DNA from: Bacillota bacterium
GTDB taxonomy: Bacteria; Bacillota; Clostridia; Acetivibrionales; DSM-1351
Direction of reading: 5' to 3'
Assembly (NCBI GenBank): GCA_023391425.1
Contig: JAEWAX010000100.1
Location: 1 to 33,071, forward strand
DNA length: 33,071 bases
A program made the position numbers and the translations under genes. Shown in pieces: positions 23,173 to 29,229 of this stretch. Every line of letters begins with the position of its first letter. The first letter of the stretch is position 1. The notes beneath the pieces were generated by a model. The model had not been told where the DNA came from. It was given only the letters and a program-made list of their open reading frames with translations, and made no database searches.

Positions 23173-23931
23173 TTATATTGTCTGCATATTCTCAAGAAAA
23201 AAAGGTATCTCCTTCGACGCCTTTTTTAACTTTTCTAGTTCATATAGCCAACGATCGCCTACAGATAATAGTTCATCTCTATTTTCTGGGTTATTCAAGA
23301 CAGGCAAAATTAAGTTTGAATATCCTTTATCATACATAGATAGACATCTGTGAATGGATGATATACTATATCCTGCTTGCCTTAGCATATATACGATTCT
23401 TATTCTTTCTAAATCTACTTCATCAAATAATTTTTCTCCTTTTATACCAACCTTCGTTGTTATAATAAGTCCATTCCTCTCCCAATTACGTACTGCCTCA
23501 CTTGTAATTCCTAATAAACCGGAAATCTCCTTGCGATTATATTCTTTTTTAGAACAAGGAATTACCTCACCCATAACAGCCTCTTGATTTGACCATATTT
23601 TTAAAGTACAGGCTGTTTTTTGTGCAATTTCTATCTCAAGTTCAATTGAATTTATATATTCAAGCGCATATTTTTTTGCTAGCTCAATATCCCATTTACT
23701 TGATGCCTCTATCAGTAAATTCCCAGCATTTCTTATTTTTATGTTCGTAAATGGATAACCAAATATTTGTCTACAAACTTTTAGCTGCATGAAATGCTGT
23801 TCAGTATACACCCGATATCCATTGGACTTTCGTTCAGCTTTAGAAATATATCCCCATTTTTCATATAATCTAACAGTGTTTGGGTGTATATGAAATAGGT
23901 GTGACAATTCCGACGGTAAATATGTCTTCAT
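23173..23931 (-). CDS. MerR-family regulator with two MerR HTH domains
   Basis: The 252-residue DNA-binding protein appears to hold two MerR-type winged helices in one chain. The first (about 1-70) begins with YLPSELSHLFHIHPNTVRLYE and continues through the wing GYRVYTEQHF. The second (about 128-200) contains YNRKEISGLLGITSEAVRNW, ERNGL and LFDEVDLERIRIVYMLRQAG. MerR proteins normally have one such domain plus a dimerisation helix and an effector domain. Here no effector domain is evident beyond a short C-terminal helical tail. A single chain could therefore mimic a dimer on DNA. GGAG lies 8 bases before the ATG. A perfect AT palindrome in its own promoter suggests autoregulation. Confidence 0.85.
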   Translation of the reverse strand: MKTYLPSELSHLFHIHPNTVRLYEKWGYISKAERKSNGYRVYTEQHFMQLKVCRQIFGYPFTNIKIRNAGNLLIEASSKWDIELAKKYALEYINSIELEIEIAQKTACTLKIWSNQEAVMGEVIPCSKKEYNRKEISGLLGITSEAVRNWERNGLIITTKVGIKGEKLFDEVDLERIRIVYMLRQAGYSISSIHRCLSMYDKGYSNLILPVLNNPENRDELLSVGDRWLYELEKLKKASKEIPFFLENMQTI

Positions 23932-23971
23932 GATTTACTCCAATCCTTAGTTTTTTGCATATACCCAAAAC

Positions 23972-23987
23972 TATAATATATATTATA
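23972..23987. promoter_or_regulatory. Perfect AT palindrome upstream of the MerR gene
   Basis: TATAATATATATTATA is a perfect 16-bp palindrome containing TATAAT on both strands, 40-55 bases upstream of the start codon. It probably includes the -10 box and may be an operator. Low complexity limits confidence. Confidence 0.4.
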
Positions 23988-24145
23988 TCATGGTTGCTTC
24001 TATTATTTATAAGCTGCTTATTAAGTATAAAAGATGATTTTTACTTTTTAACTGCGAATGATTTACATTTTATTATTATTAAAAATTTAAAAATATTTTT
24101 TTATTTTTATGTTTCAAGGTAAAATTACGAGGTATATATATATTA

Positions 24146-24160
24146 CAACCATAAAGGTTG
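24146..24160 (+). other. Small hairpin before the 12-bp repeat array
   Basis: CAACC-ATAAA-GGTTG forms a 5-bp stem. It could be the 5' end of the transcript that contains the repeat array. TATATATATATT about ten bases upstream is a possible -10 region. Confidence 0.3.
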
Positions 24161-24207
24161 ATAAAATAAAGAATTACCGAGAGGGGATGAGTCCACCAGA
24201 ATACAAG

Positions 24208-24456
24208 TTTGGTGATTAGTTCCAAGGTAGTAGAAAGTAAGAGGTAAGTTAGTTTGGTAAGTGTTTTAGAGACTAGTTTAAAAGGCAATTTAGTAAGTGG
24301 TTTGCCTAGTAGTTCGGCAAGCAGTTCTAAGGGCAGTTTAGTAAATGGTTTGGTAAGTAGTTCAAGAAGAAGTCTAGTAAGTAGATTGAATCGCAGTTTT
24401 GTACGTAGTTCGAGAAGTAGTTTAGCAAGTAGTTTTGTAAGTGGTTTTAAAAGTAA
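24208..24456 (+). repeat. 21-unit 12-bp tandem repeat array, consensus TTTAGTAAGTAG
   Basis: From 24253 to 24456 there are 17 consecutive units of exactly 12 bases, such as TTTAGTAAGTGG (24289), TTTGGTAAGTAG (24349), TTTAGCAAGTAG (24421) and TTTTGTAAGTGG (24433). Upstream are one 12-base unit (24208) and three degraded 11-base units. C is rare on this strand. One frame stays open from a TTG at 24254 to 24490 and would give a 78-residue Ser/Leu/Val/Arg peptide with a four-residue period. It has only a weak upstream AGAGG and no ATG. I treat the array as a probable RNA element or decayed satellite and not a confirmed gene. Confidence 0.9.
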
Positions 24457-24490
24457 TACAAATCAATTTTTCGTCCTGAAAGAAAAGTAG

Positions 24491-24533
24491 CGGTCGGATT
24501 AGTAATTTAAATTATCCGACCGTTATTTTTTAT
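24491..24533 (+). terminator. Strong terminator closing the repeat-array transcript
   Basis: CGGTCGGAT (24491-24499) pairs with ATCCGACCG (24514-24522), followed by TTATTTTTTAT. No annotated gene precedes it on this strand, so it implies a transcript through the repeat array. Confidence 0.9.
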
Positions 24534-24611
24534 GGTTTTTTTCGTAATATTGTTATATAAAGCTAATTGGATTTTTATTATTCTATTTATTGAATTTTTA
24601 TATACGAATTT

Positions 24612-24729
24612 TTAATTTTCTACTCCTACTGTTATTATACAGTTACATTTGTCTTTAATTTCTTTTATAAATTCATTTCTTTTGTGAGACTAGTACAATA
24701 TCACATTTTTCATAATCTCGTATTACAAT
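24612..24729 (-). pseudogene. Possible frameshifted gene remnant
   Basis: On the minus strand one frame reads IVIRDYEKCDIVLVSQKK (24729-24676) and then stops. A shift of frame continues RNEFIKEIKDKCNCIITVGV to a stop at 24612. An AGGAGGG sequence lies just upstream on the same strand without a usable start codon. The joined 40-residue string looks protein-like, but such a short stretch in AT-rich DNA can arise by chance. No family recognised. Confidence 0.25.
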
Positions 24730-24757
24730 TCACCCTCCTAATATTGTATATCAGATA

Positions 24758-24782
24758 TAATTTATTAAAATTTAATAAATTA
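24758..24782. promoter_or_regulatory. Perfect 25-bp AT palindrome upstream of the DUF2975 promoter
   Basis: TAATTTATTAAA (24758-24769) and TTTAATAAATTA (24771-24782) are perfect 12-bp arms around a single A. It ends three bases before the -35 box, where an operator or UP-like element would lie. Confidence 0.55.
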
Positions 24783-24785
24783 TTA

Positions 24786-24818
24786 TTGACAAACGATAAT
24801 AACAGTTGTATATTACAA
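24786..24818 (+). promoter_or_regulatory. Promoter of the DUF2975-XRE-DUF4173 cluster with overlapping palindrome
   Basis: A perfect TTGACA (24786-24791) and TATATT (24809-24814) are 17 bases apart. The -10 box is embedded in the palindrome TTGTA-TAT-TACAA (24806-24818), a plausible repressor site for the XRE protein encoded downstream. Confidence 0.75.
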
Positions 24819-24868
24819 TTATAGAATACATAATAAATATTATTATCATAAAAGCGAGGTTATGAAGT

Positions 24869-25339
24869 ATGAATTTGCAGGTTCTAGGTCAGAAGAGTTT
24901 AAGCCATGTCATGGAAATACTATGTACTTTCTTTCAAGTGGTAGGTACTATATTAGTTATTTCCTTACCTTGGACAATAAATTACTATTTGCTATATAAA
25001 CACAGCTTTGTTGAGTCTGACGTGTATTACTCCATGATTATACTTTTATTTTGCTCTGGTGTGTGTGCTTTTTCTATATTGCATCAAGCGAAAAAAGTAC
25101 TTCACAGCATTAATACCAAAAACCCATTTACATTTGATACTGCAAATAGAATTAAATATATTTCATATTGGTGCTTGCCAATTGCATTTATTTATCTCGT
25201 GGCTATTTTCTTTATCCCATCAGCATTTGTCCTTCTTGTAGGTTTAACATTTTTATTTCTAGCCGCCTGTATTTTCATCATAGCAGAGTTGTTCTATCAG
25301 GCGGTTAATTACAAGCAGGAAAACGATTTGACCATATAA
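24869..25339 (+). CDS. DUF2975 membrane protein
   Basis: The 156-residue protein has four hydrophobic segments (about 20-45, 53-70, 93-115 and 117-143). The central NPFTFDTANRIKYISYW segment is characteristic of DUF2975. The family has no established biochemical role. In Firmicutes its genes are usually followed, as here, by a small Cro/C1-type regulator of the YozG kind. The membrane protein may control or sense for that regulator; this is an inference from gene order. A GCGAGG site lies 11 bases before the ATG. The stop is 80 bp before the XRE gene. Confidence 0.85.
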   Translation: MNLQVLGQKSLSHVMEILCTFFQVVGTILVISLPWTINYYLLYKHSFVESDVYYSMIILLFCSGVCAFSILHQAKKVLHSINTKNPFTFDTANRIKYISYWCLPIAFIYLVAIFFIPSAFVLLVGLTFLFLAACIFIIAELFYQAVNYKQENDLTI

Positions 25340-25419
25340 TTCTACTTAGCACGAAAATAGTAGTTATTATTGGTTACATTCATTAAATGCAAGTTATTAT
25401 AAGGATAAGGAGAAAAGAT

Positions 25420-25644
25420 ATGCCCATTGTTGTAAACGTCGACGTAATGCTCGCTAAAAGAAAAATGAGTTCAACTGAATTAGCAGAAAAAATAGGAATT
25501 ACTACTGCCAACCTTTCAATATTAAAAACCAACAAAGCAAAAGCAATTAGATTTTCTACTCTAGAAGAAATCTGTAAAGCCCTAAGCTGTCAACCTGCTG
25601 ATATTCTAGAATATGTCCCAGGGAATGAAAGTAATCAAGAATAA
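25420..25644 (+). CDS. Small XRE/Cro-C1 (YozG-like) transcriptional regulator
   Basis: The 74-residue protein is almost entirely a helix-turn-helix: VNVDVMLAKRKMSSTELAEK, then IGITTANLSILKTNKAKAIR as helix-turn-recognition helix, and FSTLEEICKALSCQPADILEY. It should bind DNA as a dimer in the cytoplasm. ATG 25420 is preceded by AAGGAGAAAAG; a longer frame from 25387 adds 11 residues without a binding site. It sits between a DUF2975 and a DUF4173 membrane protein gene and probably regulates this cluster through the palindromes near 24758-24818. Confidence 0.92.
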   Translation: MPIVVNVDVMLAKRKMSSTELAEKIGITTANLSILKTNKAKAIRFSTLEEICKALSCQPADILEYVPGNESNQE

Positions 25645-25788
25645 AATAAACTCTTACAATTAATTTTTATATTGTTTTTAGATTAGTCTAAAAAAATTTA
25701 GAGTAATTACAAGTCAGTCTTAAAGTATGTCTTTTTTCAAATTGTGAAATTGAAAAGGAATAATAACAAGAAAAGGAGTAATAACAAT

Positions 25789-27432
25789 ATGGAAGATCAA
25801 AAAACGCCCCAGACTGAGTCATTAAGTTCGCAAGCAAAGATAACGGCACAAGAAGTTCATCCAGAGATTAAGAAAGCTGCGGTTAACCCTTCAGCAACTG
25901 CAGCACAGTCTTATCCGCCCTATGTGCCTAGGAATATAAGACCTGCATATATTGCATTTAAAGCTAGAGTTACCTCTCCAAAAGGGTTAATTATTACTGT
26001 GTTGAGTATTCTACTATCTATCTTGTTTACAGAAACTATTTTGCTTGGCTCAGCCGGTGTCTCTATACCGATTTTCGCAATAGCATTTTATGGTGTACTA
26101 TTTTATTTCTTTAGAGAAAATGAAAAACAACTTAACAAAGTTGCTATTTATTTAACTGCCCCTGTACTACTTTTAGCCTTTAGTTATTTCATCCATTATA
26201 ATCCTAGTACACAATTTATAACTTGGTTAACATTGATAGGCCTTATCTGCATTCAGCTTATTTTATTATCAAATATTCAAGTGAATGGTATCTTTTCTTT
26301 CGATATGTTTGTAAAGATTATTGTAAATCTTGTTGGAAAGCCATTTTCAAATTTAGGGATGCCCTTCAATTCATTTACAATTCTAAAGGGTAATAAATCA
26401 AAAGCAGTTAGAAATGCTATTTATATTTTGATAGGGTTAGCATTAGCTTTACCTGTTGCAGCCATTCTTATGAGTCTATTTATGAGCGCAGATGCTGTGT
26501 TTGCTGATAGTATGAATACAGTTTATGACTTTATCGGCTTAGATTTTACTAATATCTTTTTGGATATTGTATTTGGGCTCATATTTGGCTTATTTTTTGC
26601 CGCTATGCTTCTAGGTCTAAAATATAGTGGTGAGAAACAAAAGTCTGCAAAAAAAATTGGCAATAATATTGAAAGCACTATTATTGGAACTTTTCTAATA
26701 ATTATAAATATTTTTATAATTACCTTTGTTGCCTTCCAGTTTGTATACCTATTTGGTGGAACAGTGAATATTACAGCCTCCGGAATGAGCTATGCCGACT
26801 ATGCTAGACGTGGATTCTTTGAGCTTTCAACTGCTTCAGGTATCATTTTTGCAATCGCGCTTTTTGTTTTAATTATGACTAAGAGGAAGGGTGAAAAACT
26901 TCCCTTGTGGATTCAGTTCACTACTGTTTGCCTATGTGTCTGTAATAGCGTATTACTAGTGTCAGCAGTTAAAAGAATGCTACTTTACGTGGATGTCTAT
27001 GGACTAAGTGTCAAGCGTGTATTGACCCTCTGGTTTATGTGTATTATCGGCCTATGTCTTGCATGGATTATAATTAAATGCTTTGTAGATAAAATTGATT
27101 TAATGAAATGGATTGGTTTAACAGTAATTTTGAGTGTTTGTGTTTTAAGCCTGACTAATACAGAACGCATTATCGCCAAGTACAATGTAGACCGTTATTT
27201 AAGTAGCCCATCACATAATTCAATTGATATATATTATCTTGGGCAACTATCTTATACTACTGTGCCAGAAATAGTACGGTTAAAAGATTTAAAGGAAGGT
27301 ACCATCAAAAATATTGATATTAAAGAGATACTAAAAAACCAAGAAGCTAGGCTGACACAAAGAAATATGCTATATGGTTTTACACTAGATAGTATAGAGT
27401 CTAGAAAAATATTAGATAGCGAATTAAAGTAA
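25789..27432 (+). CDS. DUF4173 polytopic membrane protein
   Basis: The 547-residue protein starts with a polar, Gln/Pro-rich cytoplasmic stretch of about 70 residues, followed by about twelve hydrophobic segments. After the last membrane segment comes NVDRYLSSPSHNSIDIYYLG, the family's N-DRY and D-YL signature. The family (formerly merged with DUF4153) has no proven function. ATG 25789 is chosen because AAAAGGAG precedes it at 10 bases; a GTG 15 codons upstream has no site. The 144-bp gap to the XRE gene has no clear terminator, so co-transcription with it is plausible. Confidence 0.85.
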   Translation: MEDQKTPQTESLSSQAKITAQEVHPEIKKAAVNPSATAAQSYPPYVPRNIRPAYIAFKARVTSPKGLIITVLSILLSILFTETILLGSAGVSIPIFAIAFYGVLFYFFRENEKQLNKVAIYLTAPVLLLAFSYFIHYNPSTQFITWLTLIGLICIQLILLSNIQVNGIFSFDMFVKIIVNLVGKPFSNLGMPFNSFTILKGNKSKAVRNAIYILIGLALALPVAAILMSLFMSADAVFADSMNTVYDFIGLDFTNIFLDIVFGLIFGLFFAAMLLGLKYSGEKQKSAKKIGNNIESTIIGTFLIIINIFIITFVAFQFVYLFGGTVNITASGMSYADYARRGFFELSTASGIIFAIALFVLIMTKRKGEKLPLWIQFTTVCLCVCNSVLLVSAVKRMLLYVDVYGLSVKRVLTLWFMCIIGLCLAWIIIKCFVDKIDLMKWIGLTVILSVCVLSLTNTERIIAKYNVDRYLSSPSHNSIDIYYLGQLSYTTVPEIVRLKDLKEGTIKNIDIKEILKNQEARLTQRNMLYGFTLDSIESRKILDSELK

Positions 27433-27457
27433 CCCAGCTCTAAAAGCTGGGTTACTT
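27427..27457 (+). terminator. Hairpin at the end of the DUF4173 gene
   Basis: AAGTAACCCAGCT (27427-27439) pairs over 13 bp with AGCTGGGTTACTT (27445-27457) around CTAAA. The stop codon TAA lies inside the stem. There is no good T-run after it, so it may be a stability element more than a terminator. Confidence 0.7.
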
Positions 27458-27602
27458 CCTAAAACTATTACAGTTATATTATTATGGCTGTCTGTAAAAT
27501 TCTAGTTCTAGGAGAATAGTATTTGGTGGTTGTAATGAATTTTCTTTAGCAGCACCTTTTTGATAATTTTGGTTCTAATCTCCAAATTCAGCTTTTTATG
27601 TT

Positions 27603-27630
27603 TTGCATTTTATTAAAAATGATGTAATAT
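27603..27630 (+). promoter_or_regulatory. Candidate promoter of the M14 peptidase gene
   Basis: TTGCAT (27603-27608) and TAATAT (27625-27630) with a 16-base spacer, 38 bases before the start codon. Confidence 0.5.
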
Positions 27631-27668
27631 TATAAGAGCAAACATAGAATTTTGTCGGGAGGGGCACC

Positions 27669-28895
27669 ATGGCGCGGCGAATCAAAGTTACTATTCTCGT
27701 TATTATCTTTACTCTAACTTCATTTGTTACATATGCAGCACCAGCAACAAAACCTAGTTATTCCAATACTCTAGAACAGATCTATAAGAGTAAAGACGTA
27801 TACAAGTACACACAGAATCGGCTAATTGAACTAAATAAAAAGTACAGTAATATCACCTATTTATTTTCTTCAGGAAAATCAGTCGAGAAGAGAGATCTAT
27901 CAGTATTAAAGGTGGGTAGCGGTTCAAAAAAAATATTTATAAATGCTGCCCATCACCCTCGTGAATATATGGGAACAATATTAACATTGAATCAAATTCA
28001 GTACATATTGGAAGCATATGCAGGTAATCAAACAATTGATGGCTCTAACATAAAAAGTCTTCTTGATAATGAAGTCTCCTTTTATTTTATGCCTCTTGTT
28101 AACCCAGATGGCGTACAAATATGTGTGAATAGTACTCCTTCATATTATTTTAATGCAAATAAGGTAGACCTAAACCATAACTACGATGCAGATTGGTCAA
28201 AAAGAATTACTAAGACATATTCTACCGGAATCTCTGCTTTTTCAGAACCTGAAACCCAAGCAGTAAAGGCTCTATGCGATAACATTGAATTCGATCTTGC
28301 TATTGCTTATCACGCAGCTGGAGATATTATTTATTGGTACTATGGGCAGCAAGGCATCGCTAAATCAAGAGATTTAGCTTACGCAAATTTACTCAAAAGC
28401 ACAACAGGGTACAGCCTTGTAAGCACTAATAACTATAAGTCCTCCACTTCTGGATTTAAGGATTGGTGTGTACAAAAACTTAAAATTCCTTCCTTTACTC
28501 TTGAAATTGGCGGTAAGCAGGGGTTATCTAAGCCTCTTCCATGGTCTTCTTATTGCTCAATATGGCAAAAAAACAAACTGGTTCCTGTGAGAATTTCAAA
28601 ACAATTACTCAAACAAACTCAATTCAATGGTGATAAAAAGACTGCTTTAATATACAAAAATTCTTTAGTACGTCTTAAGCAGGATATTGTAACACAAAAT
28701 AATAAGAAATATATCTCTGTTGAGGATGCTAAAATCCTTGCTGTGGATAAGTCAAACGAAGCAATAGAAAACAATTTACAGATGCAGAGCATTATAATAA
28801 ACGAGACTCATTATATAAGCATTGATTACTTTAGTAAAACTTTTAAACTAAAAAATACATATGATAAAGCAACAAACACCCTCTACCTTACATAG
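27669..28895 (+). CDS. Secreted M14 zinc carboxypeptidase with copper-amine-oxidase-like tail
   Basis: The 408-residue exported protein has a signal peptide of about 23 residues (cleavage near TYA-AP). The M14 zinc site is complete: His96 and Glu99 in HHPRE, His215 in AYHAAG, and general base Glu279 in FTLEIG. The usual NRN motif, whose Arg binds the substrate carboxylate, reads NHN here (His170). The last 80 residues resemble the N-terminal copper-amine-oxidase domain (ISVEDAKILA ... YDKATNTLYLT), a common cell-surface appendage in clostridia. Many bacterial relatives cut D-amino-acid links in peptidoglycan, so wall peptide turnover is a fair guess. GGGAGGGG precedes ATG 27669. Confidence 0.88.
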   Translation: MARRIKVTILVIIFTLTSFVTYAAPATKPSYSNTLEQIYKSKDVYKYTQNRLIELNKKYSNITYLFSSGKSVEKRDLSVLKVGSGSKKIFINAAHHPREYMGTILTLNQIQYILEAYAGNQTIDGSNIKSLLDNEVSFYFMPLVNPDGVQICVNSTPSYYFNANKVDLNHNYDADWSKRITKTYSTGISAFSEPETQAVKALCDNIEFDLAIAYHAAGDIIYWYYGQQGIAKSRDLAYANLLKSTTGYSLVSTNNYKSSTSGFKDWCVQKLKIPSFTLEIGGKQGLSKPLPWSSYCSIWQKNKLVPVRISKQLLKQTQFNGDKKTALIYKNSLVRLKQDIVTQNNKKYISVEDAKILAVDKSNEAIENNLQMQSIIINETHYISIDYFSKTFKLKNTYDKATNTLYLT

Positions 28896-28911
28896 GTAAA
28901 GGGTATTTTTA
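28878..28911 (+). terminator. M14 gene terminator
   Basis: ACCCT-TACC (28878-28887, one bulge) pairs with GGTA-AGGGT (28895-28904), followed by ATTTTTATG. The stop codon lies in the loop region. Confidence 0.75.
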
Positions 28912-29024
28912 TGTTAATTTTTTATATCAATATAGATTTTTACTTTTTACCAGTATATTGGTATTTTATTAGGAAACAGTGGAAAAACTATCAATGATAA
29001 ATCATTTCTGAAAGGAGATAATAC

Positions 29025-29129
29025 ATGGGAGACAAAGGTAGTCCAAAAAAAACACCAAAGATGAGTAAAAAAGAGGTTAAAGCTGCTAAAATAGCTGCTC
29101 GTAACAGCAAAAGCACAAATGATGAATAG
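29025..29129 (+). CDS. Small lysine-rich protein (34 residues)
   Basis: This short gene is easily overlooked. A near-ideal AAAGGAGATAATAC site precedes ATG 29025, and a strong terminator follows 13 bases after the stop. The peptide begins MGDKGSPKKTPKMSKKEV and is rich in Lys and Ala, highly basic and without hydrophobic segments. It resembles the widespread clostridial MGDKGK-type tiny proteins, which are often left unannotated or misnamed. Function unknown; binding to nucleic acid or ribosomes is only a guess from charge. Confidence 0.75.
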   Translation: MGDKGSPKKTPKMSKKEVKAAKIAARNSKSTNDE

Positions 29130-29142
29130 TATCATATTTTAC

Positions 29143-29192
29143 AAAACGAGGCACAGCTCCTATTAGAGATGTGCCTCGTTTTACGTTTTTAG
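29143..29192. terminator. Strong bidirectional terminator between the small basic gene and helD
   Basis: AAAACGAGGCACA (29143-29155) pairs over 13 bp with TGTGCCTCGTTTT (29170-29182). T-rich flanks on both sides allow it to end the small gene (plus) and helD (minus). Confidence 0.92.
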
Positions 29193-29229
29193 TCGGCAAA
29201 GCTAAAGGGCACCGTGGTTTGGCTGCAAA

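Noticed and set aside
24181..24230. Possible hammerhead-like core (GGATGAGTCCACCAGAA)
   Set aside because: The conserved CUGAUGA core and the matching GAAA plus stem III cleavage site are not all present; also a 10-codon ATG frame here has its binding site directly against the start.
24079..24288. 69-codon minus-strand frame across the start of the repeat array
   Set aside because: Runs antisense through the repeats and hairpin; no ribosome binding site or recognisable domain.
24208..24456. CRISPR array
   Set aside because: Units are 12 bases and contiguous, without unique spacers, and no cas genes are in the window.
24254..24490. 78-residue Ser-rich protein gene
   Set aside because: No ATG, weak binding site, and repeat substitutions change amino acids freely; described as a repeat instead of a CDS, with the coding option left open.
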